64,000 nucleotides of DNA from Polaromonas sp. CG_9.7. GTDB taxonomy: Bacteria > Pseudomonadota > Gammaproteobacteria > Burkholderiales > Burkholderiaceae_C. Below the pieces are notes generated by a model that was given only the letters and a program-made list of their open reading frames with translations, was not told where the DNA came from and did no database searches. Below, in pieces: positions 1-8,998 of the stretch. The position numbers and the translations under genes were made by a program. How positions within the stretch are numbered: position 1 is the first letter of the stretch; each line of letters opens with the position of its first letter. The DNA is taken from positions 1-64,000 of the forward strand of contig NZ_JADOVG010000012.1 of assembly GCF_015752205.1 (NCBI RefSeq), in the 5' to 3' direction.

Positions 1-72
1 CCGGATGGCCCGCTTGTTGCGCCGCTCATCGCCCAAGTCTATCGTCTCAAATTCAGTGCCTGCCCAGCCCAT
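1..72 (-). mobile_element. N-terminus of an IS4/Tn5-type transposase, cut by the left edge
   Basis: On the minus strand an ATG at 72 opens a frame of 24 codons that leaves the window. It begins MGWAGTEFETIDLGDERRNK. An aromatic-rich start, then E-F, then D-L-G-D-x-R is the pattern of the N-terminal DNA-binding domain of Tn5/IS4-family transposases. An inverted-repeat-like sequence lies about 40 bp upstream, as expected at the end of such an element. The rest of the element, and whether it is intact, cannot be seen. Family assignment rests on this short motif and the repeat. Confidence 0.6.
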
Positions 73-112
73 CGTTTTCCTTCAAATCTTTCTTGAGGGG
101 AATTTTGCCGGA

Positions 113-131
113 GTTGTGTATAACGAAATGC
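113..131. repeat. Probable terminal inverted repeat of the IS4/Tn5-type element
   Basis: The 10-mer TTGTGTATAA at 114-123 matches the core of the IS50/Tn5 outer end read outward. It sits just outside the transposase start, which is the correct side. This would put the right boundary of the insertion near base 131. The other end and any target duplication lie outside the window. Confidence 0.4.
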
Positions 132-167
132 TCTAAGCCATCGTGAATTTTCAAGTGGAGAAAGCAC

Positions 168-359
168 ATGCAAAAACACCTTCAAAACCTGGAAAGAGTC
201 TGCCAAAAACTACAGTTCCGTTATGGCGATAACGATGAACTGGTCATTGAGTTCAAGCACGAACTCGAATCCCTCAAGACCAAAAAATCCCTGAATCGTT
301 CGCGGACACTTCGAAACCAGGGTGAGCAAAACGCGAAATTAGCAGCACCGCTGCACTGA
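168..359 (+). CDS. Small hypothetical protein (63 aa)
   Basis: Short frame with a good ribosome-binding site (GGAGAAAG about 6 bases before the ATG). The protein is charged and probably helical: the N-terminal 40 residues are rich in Q, E, K and L, and the tail is basic. No domain is recognised. It lies between the IS end and the 3' end of the chemoreceptor gene, with which it converges. It could be a real small protein or a chance frame; the ribosome-binding site and amphipathic composition favour the former. Confidence 0.45.
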   Translation: MQKHLQNLERVCQKLQFRYGDNDELVIEFKHELESLKTKKSLNRSRTLRNQGEQNAKLAAPLH

Positions 360-438
360 AAGCCGGCAATCGGTGGTGACGCCATTGCCGATACCCTCAA
401 AATGACTGCTGAACCGACCTGCTCGCCCCAAGCGGCTT

Positions 439-2061
439 TCAGGCGCTGAAGGCCAGTTGCGGTGCGTGCACGGCAGCGCGCTTCGGCGAAAAGCGCTCAG
501 CCTGCTCGGGCAGCACAAAGCGGCTGACAAGCGCTGCCAGTTCGTGCGCCTGGTGGCGCAGGCTCTCAGATGCCGCCGCCGACTGTTCCACGAGGGCCGA
601 GTTTTGCTGGGTCATCTTCTCGAGTTGCGAGACGGCGGTGTTGACCCGGGAAATGTCCTGCGTCTGGGCGTGGGTGGCGCCGGTGATCTCGCGCAGGCTG
701 AGAGCCACATTCTGGATCGCTTCCACGGTCTGGCCCATGGTCTGGCCGGCATAGTTCACCAGGTGCACGCCGGACTCCACCCGCTGCACCGACGCATGAA
801 TCATCGCCTTGATTTCCCGGGCGGCCGTGCTGGACCGGTTGGCCAGACTGCGCACTTCCGTCGCCACCACCGCAAAACCCCGGCCTTGTTCGCCCGCCCG
901 CGCCGCTTCCACCGCCGCGTTCAGCGCCAGAATGTTGGTCTGAAAGGCAATGCCTTCGATTACGCCGATGATGTCCTCGATGCTGCGCGAGGACTGAAGT
1001 ATCTCTTGCATGGTGCCGACCATCTCGCGCACCGCCTGGCCGCCCTGGACGGCCAGGGTCGAGGCCGAGGAAGCCATGGCGTCGGCACGATTTGCCGCCT
1101 TGGCCGACTGGTGCACGGCAGAGGTGATCAATTCCACCGATGCGGCGGTCTCCTGCAGGCTGCAAGCCGCTTGTTCCGTGCGGCTGGACAGGTCGGCATT
1201 GCCGCTGGCAATGTCGCTTGAAGCATGGCTGATGTTGTGGGTCGCTCCCTGCACCTGCTGCACCAAGGTGCGCAGCGCGCCCTGCATCACGCCCAGCGAG
1301 GTCAGCAGCCGACCGGCTTCGTCGCGCTCGTGCCCCTCGATGTCATGGCGCAGGTCCAGGCTGGCCACTCGGTCCGCCGTGGCGCCGGCCAGACGGATAG
1401 GCTGGGAGATGCTGCGCACCAGCCACCCGGACAGCACGGCGCCCAGCACCAGCGCGGCAATGCTGAACACGACCAAGGCCATGCGCGCCGTGGCGCTCCA
1501 CCGGGCGATCTGGCTGGCGGCAGCGTCGATGGCCTGGCGCTGAAAATCGGCCAGAGCGGACACCGCGGCCAGAAGCGCATTGGACGCTGGCTGGAAGCGC
1601 GCCGAATACACCTTGCGGATGCGCTCGGTCAGCCCCGAGTCACGCGCCGCCACCAGTTCGGCTTGGGCCTTAGCAAAAACCTTGCCAGCCGCACTGATTT
1701 TTGTCAGCAATGCCTGCTCGTCCGTGGTCTGCAGGCGGCTTTGCAGCTGCTTCATCAGCGCGTCATAGCGCTGCTGCGTGGCCACGATATCAGCCGCCAG
1801 GATGTCGCCCACTTCGGGCTCGGAACTGAGCGCCATCGCCTTGTAGTTCGCCGCGTTGATTTCCTGGTGGCGGTAGGCATCCGTCACCAGCCTTTCGCTC
1901 GCCATGTTTTGCCGCACCATCTGCTCTGTCTCGCCGTTGACGTAGTAAAGCGACCAAAGCCCAATGGCAGAACCCATCATCGTCAGCAGCAAGATGGTGG
2001 AAAACGTGGCCAGCAGGCGTCGGCCCAGCGTATTGCGAAGGGGGGTGGTGATTTTTTGCAT
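439..2061 (-). CDS. Methyl-accepting chemotaxis protein
   Basis: Inner-membrane chemoreceptor of about 540 residues. Visible in order: a first membrane helix near residues 16-38, a periplasmic four-helix-bundle-type sensor of about 150 residues, a second membrane helix near 190-215, a HAMP linker ([11 protein letters not shown]), and a long cytoplasmic signalling domain. The highly conserved hairpin tip ([19 protein letters not shown], near 372-390) binds CheA and CheW. The C-terminus ends in AFSA and lacks the CheR/CheB-tethering pentapeptide. The ATG at 2061 (MQKITTP) is preferred; a GTG at 2082 would add seven residues. It stands alone, so the ligand cannot be guessed. Confidence 0.95.
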   Translation of the reverse strand: MQKITTPLRNTLGRRLLATFSTILLLTMMGSAIGLWSLYYVNGETEQMVRQNMASERLVTDAYRHQEINAANYKAMALSSEPEVGDILAADIVATQQRYDALMKQLQSRLQTTDEQALLTKISAAGKVFAKAQAELVAARDSGLTERIRKVYSARFQPASNALLAAVSALADFQRQAIDAAASQIARWSATARMALVVFSIAALVLGAVLSGWLVRSISQPIRLAGATADRVASLDLRHDIEGHERDEAGRLLTSLGVMQGALRTLVQQVQGATHNISHASSDIASGNADLSSRTEQAACSLQETAASVELITSAVHQSAKAANRADAMASSASTLAVQGGQAVREMVGTMQEILQSSRSIEDIIGVIEGIAFQTNILALNAAVEAARAGEQGRGFAVVATEVRSLANRSSTAAREIKAMIHASVQRVESGVHLVNYAGQTMGQTVEAIQNVALSLREITGATHAQTQDISRVNTAVSQLEKMTQQNSALVEQSAAASESLRHQAHELAALVSRFVLPEQAERFSPKRAAVHAPQLAFSA

Positions 2062-2246
2062 TTGATGGTTATGCCCTGCCACTGCCGTGGATCGCCAGCG
2101 AACGAGGACAGGAGCATGCAGGGTGAGGAGGGGTATGCAGGCATGTACCTGCCGCTGGATTAGACAGGCGCTCTATGACGGCGTCATGTCAGGCAACAGT
2201 AAGAAGGCGATTAAAAATAACCGACAGACGGTTTAATAGGCATCAA

Positions 2247-2302
2247 ATAGGCATTTTAGGCACGGCCTACATGAATAAACAGCTATAAAATTAGTAGCAA
2301 AA
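2247..2302 (+). repeat. Dispersed hairpin repeat, family A, copy 1
   Basis: Non-coding. A small hairpin (TAGGC-ACG-GCCTA) is followed by AGCTATAAAATTAGTAGCA. This is the shared right-hand motif AGCTATnnAAnnnATAGCA of a repeat family with about ten copies in this window. The rest of the 2062-2353 spacer shows nothing else. Confidence 0.6.
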
Positions 2303-2353
2303 CGCGCCAGCACCCTGGCCGCCGTGCTTGCGCGCCAGATGATGCCAGCAGCG

Positions 2354-3481
2354 CTACAGCGTATGCAGGCGGTCGCCTGCCGAAAAGCCCATCGGTTCCC
2401 ATACGGCGCTGCCTTTGGCGCCGAAGGCAATCACCTTGAACAACTCGCCCATCTCGTGCTCGTTGACCAGCTTTTGCGCCATGGCGCGCCCGGCCAGCGA
2501 AGCGTCTTGCAGCCTGTCCAGCAAGCCGCAGTTAAGCAAAAACCGCCCTTGGCTGGTGTAGCCCAGCACTTCCAGGCCGGCGTCCTGCCCGGCCAGCGCA
2601 ATGCCGGTGAAGTTGACATGCGCGGTGATGTCTTTTTCGCCGACATCGGCCAGCGCGTCGCCGTCCGCCAGATGGGCGCGGTGGCACATCACCGTGCCCA
2701 TGCTGCGCTGCGGGTGGTAATACTCGTTTTCGGGAAAGCCGTAATCGAGCAAGAACACCGCACCGGCTTCCAGCCGGTCAGCCAGCGTGCCCACAAACCC
2801 TTCGGCCTGGGGATGGATTTCGGTGACGTAATCGTGGCTGCCCGCGACTTCCAGCGGCGGTCGCAGCTGGGTTAATTGGTCGGCGTAGGCAAAACGGCCT
2901 GCATGCATCGCCACGCCGCGCTCGTGCCAGACGCCGTTCAGCCGGGCCAGCAGTTTTACCGGCATGGCATCGAGCACTTCGTTGCCCAGCACCACGCCGC
3001 GCATCCGCACCGGCAACCCGGTTGCCCAGCGCACCTTGCAGGCGTGCGCCGCCAGCCGTGTGCGCTGGCGTTCACGCAAAGAAACTGACAGATCGACAAT
3101 CGTGTAGCGCACCACCTGGTCGCCCAGCGCGTCGAGCACCTGATGCGCCAGCGCGCCCGAACCCGCGCCAAACTCCCAGACTTCATCCGTACCCGTGGCC
3201 TGCAGCGCCTCGGCCACCTGCCCTGCCAGCGTGCAGCCAAAATGCGGCGACAACTCGGGCGCAGTCACGAAATCGCTGCCGCCGGTCTGCGCGCCATTGA
3301 TGCTGTGGGCGACTGCAGGCATATGTCCGAATTTGAGCGAGTCGTTGGCGTAGTAGCCCATGCCCGGCTGGTACAGCGCCAGCGCCATGAAGGCATCAAA
3401 ACCCAGCCATCCGCCGGCGTCGTCAATCGCCTTGGCTATCAGGGTTTGCAGGGTGTTCGTTAAAATGGAGCGATTCGTCAT
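2354..3481 (-). CDS. MidA/NDUFAF7-family SAM-dependent methyltransferase
   Basis: Class I SAM-dependent methyltransferase of about 375 residues, the usual size for the bacterial MidA (DUF185, COG1565) family. Its mitochondrial relative NDUFAF7 methylates an arginine of a complex I subunit. The N-terminal part carries the family's LYQPGMGYYAN and TAPELSPHFG segments. The SAM-binding loop reads EFGAGSGALA, followed by an acidic strand end (IVDLS). The ATG at 3481 (MTNRSIL) is chosen because the upstream extension is low-complexity and overlaps the divergent SDR gene. The substrate in bacteria is not established. Confidence 0.85.
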   Translation of the reverse strand: MTNRSILTNTLQTLIAKAIDDAGGWLGFDAFMALALYQPGMGYYANDSLKFGHMPAVAHSINGAQTGGSDFVTAPELSPHFGCTLAGQVAEALQATGTDEVWEFGAGSGALAHQVLDALGDQVVRYTIVDLSVSLRERQRTRLAAHACKVRWATGLPVRMRGVVLGNEVLDAMPVKLLARLNGVWHERGVAMHAGRFAYADQLTQLRPPLEVAGSHDYVTEIHPQAEGFVGTLADRLEAGAVFLLDYGFPENEYYHPQRSMGTVMCHRAHLADGDALADVGEKDITAHVNFTGIALAGQDAGLEVLGYTSQGRFLLNCGLLDRLQDASLAGRAMAQKLVNEHEMGELFKVIAFGAKGSAVWEPMGFSAGDRLHTL

Positions 3482-3559
3482 GTTTGTCACCAAGCCTGAT
3501 TGTCTGCGATTCCCCCGGCCATCCAGCCTCTTCACTGACCTGACCTTTTGCACCACCCC

Positions 3560-4342
3560 ATGACACCTGCCCTGCCCCGACCCGTGGTTCTTGTGACCGG
3601 CGCTGCCCTGCGGCTGGGCCGTGAAATCGCGCTGACGCTGGCCGCTGCGGGCTGGCAGGTGGCGGTGCATTACCGCCACTCGGCCCAAGACGCTCTTAAA
3701 ACCGTAGCTGACTGTGACCGCCTGACGGGCGGATCAGCCGCTTTTGATGCTGATTTGTCAAACGAAGCCGCGGTGCGTGGCCTGCTGCCCCGCGTCATTG
3801 CGCATTTTGGCCGCGTCGATGCGGTGGTCAACAGCGCCTCGACCTTCGAGCACGACAGCGCCGCGACCTTTGGCTTTGCCGCGCTCGACAAGCACCTGCA
3901 CAGCAACGCCGCCGCGCCCATCTTGCTGGCCCAGGCGCTGCATGCGCATGTCGTGTCGCGAAGCGCGCCAGAGCACGCCGGCCAGTGCGCGGTCGTCAAC
4001 CTGCTGGACCAGAAGCTCTGGAACCAGAACCCCGATTTCTTGAGCTACACGCTGTCCAAAGCCGCGCTGGAAGCGGCCGGCACCATGCTGGCGATGGCGC
4101 TGGCGCCGCAGGTGCGGGTGGTCGGCGTCGCGCCCGGCCTGACATTGACCAGCCATCTTTTGAGCGACGCAGAATTTGCCGCGCGCCACCAGCTCTCGCC
4201 GCTGGGCCGTTCGTCCACGCCGGCCGATGTGGCCAATGCGGTGAAGTTCGCGCTGGAAAATTCGTCGATCACCGGCACCACGCTGCTGGTCGATGGCGGC
4301 CAGCACCTGATGCGCTTCGAGCGCGATTTTTCGTTGATGTGA
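3560..4342 (+). CDS. SDR-family oxidoreductase, probable pteridine/dihydromonapterin reductase
   Basis: Short-chain dehydrogenase of 260 residues. It has the nucleotide-binding motif TGAALRLGREIA, where the R-L-G form is typical of FolM/PTR1-like pteridine reductases. It also has the NSAS strand motif, the catalytic Y-x3-K pair in SYTLSKAALE, and a C-terminal DGGQ. It lies 68 bp upstream of folB on the same strand, which supports a role in reduced-pterin or folate metabolism. Start is the ATG at 3560; an in-frame TTG at 3548 is less likely. FolM-type activity is inferred from motif and context. Confidence 0.8.
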   Translation: MTPALPRPVVLVTGAALRLGREIALTLAAAGWQVAVHYRHSAQDALKTVADCDRLTGGSAAFDADLSNEAAVRGLLPRVIAHFGRVDAVVNSASTFEHDSAATFGFAALDKHLHSNAAAPILLAQALHAHVVSRSAPEHAGQCAVVNLLDQKLWNQNPDFLSYTLSKAALEAAGTMLAMALAPQVRVVGVAPGLTLTSHLLSDAEFAARHQLSPLGRSSTPADVANAVKFALENSSITGTTLLVDGGQHLMRFERDFSLM

Positions 4343-4410
4343 TTCTTGCCACGTCCAAGCGTCGGCAATGGCTGACAGACCCCTTTTCTTACCTATTACA
4401 GACTGTCTAC

Positions 4411-4782
4411 ATGTTCACCACCCGGGGCAACCAGATCCTGAACCTCACCGGCTTGCGCTTTGACGCCAACCTCGGCATCCTGGAGCATGAAAAAAACGCA
4501 CCACAACCAATCCAGGTCGATGCCGAACTGAACCTGGGCACGCAGCCGCTGCTGCCCCGCGACGACGACATCCACCATGTGCTCGACTACCGCAAGGTGC
4601 GCCAGATCATCATCACCGAATGCACTGCAGAGCATGCCAACCTGCTGGAAAGCCTGATCGGCAAGCTGGCGCACCGGCTGATGCAACTTCCCGGCGTGCT
4701 GGGCGTGCGTGTGAAGATTGCGAAACTTGAAATTTTTGACGACTGCGAAGTGGCCATTCGCATCGAGACAGGGCAGTGGTGA
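4411..4782 (+). CDS. folB: Dihydroneopterin aldolase FolB
   Basis: Protein of 123 residues, the normal FolB length. It catalyses retro-aldol cleavage of 7,8-dihydroneopterin to 6-hydroxymethyl-dihydropterin in folate synthesis. Family features seen: the N-terminal L[11 protein letters not shown] strand, the central D-D-I-x-x-V-L-D-Y segment, and the active-site region [11 protein letters not shown] with its conserved glutamate. A longer in-frame extension upstream is rejected because it overlaps the SDR gene in another frame. The ATG at 4411 gives full family length. It is followed immediately by ttcA. Confidence 0.93.
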   Translation: MFTTRGNQILNLTGLRFDANLGILEHEKNAPQPIQVDAELNLGTQPLLPRDDDIHHVLDYRKVRQIIITECTAEHANLLESLIGKLAHRLMQLPGVLGVRVKIAKLEIFDDCEVAIRIETGQW

Positions 4783-4787
4783 ACGGC

Positions 4788-5732
4788 ATGAATGCCCTCT
4801 GGATAGACGAACAACTTGAGACGTCTGCCCGCGTGCAGAACGCGCTGAAGATCGAACGCGAAGACCACAAGCTGGAAAAGCGCCTGTGCCGCGAAGTTGG
4901 CCGGGCAATTGTCGATTTCAACATGATCGAGGAAGGCGACAAGGTGATGGTCTGCGTGTCCGGTGGCAAGGACAGCTACGCCATGCTGGACATCTTGCTG
5001 AAACTGCAAAAACGCGCGCCGATCAACTTCGAGCTGGTCGCCGTCAACCTCGACCAGAAGCAGCCGGGCTTTCCCGAGCAGGTGCTGCCCGACTATCTGG
5101 GCAAGCTCGGCGTGCCGTTCCACATCGAGAACCAGGACACCTACAGCATCGTCACGCGCGTGATTCCCGAGGGCAAGACGCTGTGCTCGCTGTGCTCGCG
5201 GCTGCGGCGGGGCATCCTGTACCGCGTGGCGGGCGAGTTGGGCTGCACCAAGGTTGCCTTGGGCCATCACCGGGACGACATGCTGCAGACCTTCTTTTTG
5301 AACATGTTCTTTGCCGCCAAGCTCAAGGGCATGCCGCCCAAGCTGGTCAGCGACGACGGCAAGAACATCGTCATTCGTCCGATGGCCTACGTGACTGAAA
5401 AAGACCTGACGCGCTGGGCTCAAATCCAGGACTTCCCGATCATTCCGTGCACGCTGTGCGGCAGCCAGGAAAACCTGCAGCGCAAGCAGATAGGCAACAT
5501 GCTGCGGGACTGGCAAGAGCTGTATCCGGGCCGCATCGAGAACATGTTCGCCGCGCTGCAAAACATCGTGCCGTCGCACCTGATGGACAAGCAGCGACAC
5601 GACTTCAAGGGCATTAAAACCACCGGCGTTGCCGACCCCGAAGGCGACAAGGCGTTCGATGCCGAAGAGTTCGCGCAGGCAACGCTGCCAGGCCATGCCG
5701 TGATCAGCATCGGCCTGCGAACGGCCCGTTGA
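4788..5732 (+). CDS. ttcA: tRNA 2-thiocytidine(32) synthetase TtcA
   Basis: ATP- and iron-sulfur-dependent enzyme that thiolates cytidine 32 of tRNAs. The PP-loop ATPase signature SGGKDS is near residues 59-64. The paired cysteine motifs CSLC (about 133) and CTLC (about 222) hold the cluster; GHHRDD in between is also typical. Length is 314 residues. The start ATG at 4788 follows folB by five bases; a GTG at 4776 overlapping folB is possible. The close spacing suggests co-transcription with folB. Confidence 0.95.
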   Translation: MNALWIDEQLETSARVQNALKIEREDHKLEKRLCREVGRAIVDFNMIEEGDKVMVCVSGGKDSYAMLDILLKLQKRAPINFELVAVNLDQKQPGFPEQVLPDYLGKLGVPFHIENQDTYSIVTRVIPEGKTLCSLCSRLRRGILYRVAGELGCTKVALGHHRDDMLQTFFLNMFFAAKLKGMPPKLVSDDGKNIVIRPMAYVTEKDLTRWAQIQDFPIIPCTLCGSQENLQRKQIGNMLRDWQELYPGRIENMFAALQNIVPSHLMDKQRHDFKGIKTTGVADPEGDKAFDAEEFAQATLPGHAVISIGLRTAR

Positions 5733-5765
5733 GCATTTTTTCCATCCCCTCCCACAGGAGACAAT

Positions 5766-6386
5766 ATGAAACGAGCACTTTCGGCCATTTTTTCAATTGC
5801 AATGCTGGGATTTTTCATGGTCGGCTGTTCCGGATTGCAGCTGGTTGAAAACAACGTCACCGCCTTTCACAGCTGGAACGCGCCGCCGCCCGGGCCGGGC
5901 ACGCCCTACCGCTTCGAGCGATTGCCGTCGCAGCAGGTGAGCGCCGCCTACCAGGACCGCGTCGAGGAAACCGCGCGCATTGCGCTGGCCAAGGTCGGGA
6001 TGGAGCTGAACCCGGCGGCGGCGCGCTACAGCGTGCAGGTGCGGGTCAGCACGCAGGTGATCGAAGCGCTGCCCTATGGCCCCGGCTATGACGGCTTCGG
6101 TTTTGGCATGCCCGGCGTTTTTCTGGGTGGTGGCAACCGGGGCGGGGCGTTCGGTTTGTCCTTTCCGCTGGGTTACTCAACGCCCAGCCCCTATTTCCAC
6201 CGCGACCTGACGCTGCTGGTGCGCAACCTCGGCAACAGCCAGGTGGTGTTTGAAACCCGTGTCACGAATGACGGGATTCAGAACGAAACGCCTGCGGTGT
6301 TGTCGGCCATGCTGGACACGGCGCTGCTGGGCTTTCCCGAACCGCCGCCGGGGCCGCGCCGGGTCAATGTCCAGATACCTCGATAA
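5766..6386 (+). CDS. DUF4136-type outer-membrane lipoprotein
   Basis: Exported lipoprotein of 206 residues. A basic N-terminus and hydrophobic stretch end in the lipobox VGCS, predicting lipidation of Cys near residue 21. The mature part has the aromatic and proline-rich layout of DUF4136 proteins (AFHSWNAPPPGPGTPYRFER near the N-terminus), a glycine-rich central stretch, and a conserved tail. The ribosome-binding site (CACAGGAGAC) lies just before the ATG. No enzymatic motif is seen and function is unknown. The next gene starts four bases after the stop. Confidence 0.75.
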   Translation: MKRALSAIFSIAMLGFFMVGCSGLQLVENNVTAFHSWNAPPPGPGTPYRFERLPSQQVSAAYQDRVEETARIALAKVGMELNPAAARYSVQVRVSTQVIEALPYGPGYDGFGFGMPGVFLGGGNRGGAFGLSFPLGYSTPSPYFHRDLTLLVRNLGNSQVVFETRVTNDGIQNETPAVLSAMLDTALLGFPEPPPGPRRVNVQIPR

Positions 6387-6389
6387 AAC

Positions 6390-7064
6390 ATGATTGAACC
6401 CACCCGCATCATTGCCATCCGCCATGGCGAAACCACCTGGAATGTGGACACCCGCATTCAGGGCCGTCTTGATATCCCCCTGAATGCCACGGGCCGCTCG
6501 CAGGCTGCCCGCATGGCACAGGCGCTGAAGCATGAACCGATCGCGGCCGTGTACGCCAGTGACCTGGTGCGCGCCTGGGAAACGGCCGAATACCTGGGGC
6601 GCGCACACGGGCTGACCGTCAACGTCGAAGCCGGCCTGCGCGAACGCGGCTTTGGCGACTTCGAAGGCATGACCTTTGCCGAAATCGAGACCCGGCTGCC
6701 TGAGCAATCGATGCGCTGGCGCAAACGTGATCCGGAATTCGCCCCTTCTGGCGGCGAGTCGCTGGTGGACCTGAACCGCCGGGTGGTCGAGGCCGTCGAG
6801 CGGCTGGCCGCCAGGCATCCGGGCGAGCTGATCGCAATGGTTGGCCACGGCGGCGTGATGGATGTGCTTTACCGCGCGGCCGCGCGCCTGCACATTCAGG
6901 CTCCACGCACCTGGACCCTGGGCAATGCCGCCATCAACCGCTTGCTCTGGACGCCGCAGGGCTTCAGCCTGGTCGGCTGGGCAGACACCCAGCACCTGGA
7001 CGACGAATCGCTGGACGACGGCCTGTTCGCTGCCGGACCGGCTGCTGGCGTTGGTAACCGATGA
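6390..7064 (+). CDS. Histidine phosphatase family protein (GpmB/CobC-like)
   Basis: Cytosolic phosphatase of the phosphoglycerate-mutase-like superfamily, 224 residues. The phosphohistidine motif RHGETTWN is at residues 10-17, and the second catalytic histidine lies in MVGHGGVMD near residue 153. Conserved arginine and glutamate positions (SDLVRAWETA and LRERGFGDFEG) are present. These sequences alone do not separate a phosphoglycerate mutase from an alpha-ribazole or other small-molecule phosphatase. The stop overlaps the ATG of the next gene by four bases (ATGA), so the two are translationally coupled. Confidence 0.88.
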   Translation: MIEPTRIIAIRHGETTWNVDTRIQGRLDIPLNATGRSQAARMAQALKHEPIAAVYASDLVRAWETAEYLGRAHGLTVNVEAGLRERGFGDFEGMTFAEIETRLPEQSMRWRKRDPEFAPSGGESLVDLNRRVVEAVERLAARHPGELIAMVGHGGVMDVLYRAAARLHIQAPRTWTLGNAAINRLLWTPQGFSLVGWADTQHLDDESLDDGLFAAGPAAGVGNR

Positions 7065-8257
7065 ACAAAGCGGTTGCGTACCTGTCCGAGCTGATTGGCA
7101 AATCCGTCCACGACATCGATACCCCAGCCCTGGTGATTGACCTTGACGCCATGAAACGCAACCTGGGCCGGATGGCCGAATTTGCCCGAAAGCACCAGGT
7201 CCGCTGGCGTCCCCATGCCAAACTGCACAAAAGCATTTTGCTGGCCAAGATGCAGATCAAGGCCGGCGCCGTTGGCGTGTGCGTGCAAAAGACCTCCGAG
7301 GCCGAGATCATGGTCGCGGGCGGCGTGCACGACGTGTACATCAGCAACGAGGTGATCGCGTCGGCCAAGCTGGCGCGGGTGGCGGCCCTGACGCAGGCCG
7401 TCGCCGCGCATGGCGGACAGATTGCCATTGCCGTGGACAGCCTGGAAGGCGTGAGCCGGCTGGCGCAGGCGATGTCCGACGCCCGGACCGGCATCCGTAA
7501 CGGCACGCCGAGCACTGCCACGGTGATTGACGTGTTTGTCGAGATCGATGTCGGCCAAGGCCGTTGTGGCGTGCAGCCCGGGCAGGACGCAGTTTTGCTG
7601 GCACTGGAAATCCGCAAACATCCGGCCCTGCGTTTTGCCGGTCTGCAGGCCTACCACGGGAAGGTTCAGCATGTGCGCAACGTGCAGGAGCGGCGCATGA
7701 CCGCCGCCGACGCCATGAAGTCGGTCGAGTTGACCTGCGAGTTGCTCAAGGCGCAGGACATGGCACCAGGGCTGGTGACCGGTGCAGGAACCGGCAGCTT
7801 CGCGCTGGAGGCCGCCAGCGGTGTTTATGGCGAACTGCAGGCCGGCTCCTTCATCTTCATGGATGCCGACTATGCGCAGAACGAGCGCGACCCGGTTCAA
7901 CCTCACTTTGAACATGCCCTTTTCGTCAAGACACAGGTTGTCAGCCGCCATGCCAGCCACGCTGTGTGCGATGCCGGCCACAAAAGCCATGCCATCGACT
8001 CCGGCCTGCCCCAGGTGCATGCGTTGAAGCGCCAGGAGGGACTGGATTATTTCAACGGGGGTGATGAACACGGCATCTTGCGGCCGTCATCGGGCCAGAC
8101 TGGCTTGCCCGATTTGGGCCAGATGCTATGGCTGATTCCTGGCCATTGCGATCCGACCGTGAACCTGCATGATGTGATGATTGGTGTGAGCGGCGGCCTG
8201 AAAAGTGGAACGGTCGAACGCATCATCCGTGTGGATGCACGGGGCGCACTGACTTGA
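7061..8257 (+). CDS. PLP-dependent D-threonine aldolase / D-serine dehydratase-like enzyme (DSD1 family)
   Basis: Fold-type III PLP enzyme of 398 residues. The N-terminal D-T-P-A-L-V-I-D-L-D-A-M-x-R-N motif and the RPHAKLHKS segment carry the Schiff-base lysine, as in D-threonine aldolases and eukaryotic-type D-serine dehydratases. The C-terminal part has the GHCDPTVNLHD metal-site motif (His and Cys ligands). The reaction is probably cleavage or dehydration of a D-3-hydroxy amino acid; which one cannot be decided. It overlaps the preceding phosphatase gene by ATGA. A dispersed repeat follows the stop. Confidence 0.85.
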   Translation: MNKAVAYLSELIGKSVHDIDTPALVIDLDAMKRNLGRMAEFARKHQVRWRPHAKLHKSILLAKMQIKAGAVGVCVQKTSEAEIMVAGGVHDVYISNEVIASAKLARVAALTQAVAAHGGQIAIAVDSLEGVSRLAQAMSDARTGIRNGTPSTATVIDVFVEIDVGQGRCGVQPGQDAVLLALEIRKHPALRFAGLQAYHGKVQHVRNVQERRMTAADAMKSVELTCELLKAQDMAPGLVTGAGTGSFALEAASGVYGELQAGSFIFMDADYAQNERDPVQPHFEHALFVKTQVVSRHASHAVCDAGHKSHAIDSGLPQVHALKRQEGLDYFNGGDEHGILRPSSGQTGLPDLGQMLWLIPGHCDPTVNLHDVMIGVSGGLKSGTVERIIRVDARGALT

Positions 8258-8263
8258 AATTCA

Positions 8264-8330
8264 AGCAAAAACGGCTTTAGCGCATTACCATCTTGCATAA
8301 GCTGCTATTTAATCAATAGCAAAATTCCAT
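8264..8330 (+). repeat. Dispersed hairpin repeat, family A, copy 2
   Basis: Imperfect stem (GCTTTAGCGCA against TGCATAAGC), then GCTATTTAATCAATAGCAAAA, which fits the family right-hand motif. It lies directly after the DSD1-like gene and may serve as its transcript end. Confidence 0.65.
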
Positions 8331-8372
8331 CAAGCGCGTCTTTTTATACAGTACACGGTCAAGGGACTGCCT

Positions 8373-8717
8373 ATGATCAATCCCAACCTCTGGAGTCCAA
8401 CCTTGAAAAACGTTTTTGCCCTGCTTGCGACCTGCGGCCTGACGATGGCGGCGCACGCAGGCTGCTACAGCGTGTACAACCCCGCTGGCAATCTGATCTT
8501 CCAGTCCAGCGAAGCGCCGGTGGACACACGGCTTGAATACCACAGCACCGTTCCGCAGCGCTTTGGCCAGGGCGCAACGCTGGTTTACATCAACGACGAA
8601 CAAAGCTGTACTCAAGTGGGCACGCTGGTGGGCATGTCGGACGCCACCACAGGAAGGGTCGGCCAAGGCCAAGGCCAGGGAACCCAAATCAGGCCGGGTC
8701 GCGCAGACAGGGGCTGA
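8373..8717 (+). CDS. Small exported hypothetical protein
   Basis: Protein of 114 residues with a signal peptide (hydrophobic FALLATCGLTMAAHAGC, cleavage probably after AHA). The mature region has two cysteines (GCYSVYN and SCTQV) that could form a disulfide, and a Q/G-rich tail. Two starts have ribosome-binding sites: the ATG at 8373 (AAGGG upstream) and a TTG at 8403 (GGAG upstream) that gives a more classical signal peptide. No domain is recognised. It opens a run of four small genes on the plus strand. Confidence 0.7.
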   Translation: MINPNLWSPTLKNVFALLATCGLTMAAHAGCYSVYNPAGNLIFQSSEAPVDTRLEYHSTVPQRFGQGATLVYINDEQSCTQVGTLVGMSDATTGRVGQGQGQGTQIRPGRADRG

Positions 8718-8805
8718 ACCGGTGGCGGCTGAAAGGTGAAGGTATTGCCTCGCAACAGGCACGCGAGTATCGTGACGGGGACAAAACCAACCCGCAGGAG
8801 TGCAC

Positions 8806-8988
8806 ATGACCGACCATCCCTCCCCTTTCAAGCCGCTTGACCCCGGTCGCATCGACATCATTGACCCGGAAGAACTGGCCTACTGGCGCGATGAACTCCA
8901 CTGCACCGAGTCCGAACTGGCAGAGGCGGTGACCCAGGCCGGCGAACACGTTACGGCAGTGCGCGCGTATCTGGCGGCGCGCAAATAA
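8806..8988 (+). CDS. DUF3606-type small protein
   Basis: Protein of 60 residues matching the DUF3606 layout: an acidic N-terminus with R-I-D-I-x-D-P-E-E-L-x-Y-W, then a helix-turn-like segment in which E-L-A-E-A-V-x-x-A-G and V-x-A-V-R-A-Y-L are conserved. The ribosome-binding site AGGAG ends six bases before the ATG at 8806, which decides the start over a GTG at 8800. Function is unknown. Confidence 0.8.
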   Translation: MTDHPSPFKPLDPGRIDIIDPEELAYWRDELHCTESELAEAVTQAGEHVTAVRAYLAARK

Positions 8989-8998
8989 GCACGGGGCC

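Noticed and set aside
3680-3755. Possible family A repeat inside the SDR gene (minus strand GCGGTCACAGTCAGCTA)
   Set aside because: The SDR protein has normal length here, so there is no sign of an insertion. The match to the copy at 31.8 kb may be chance.
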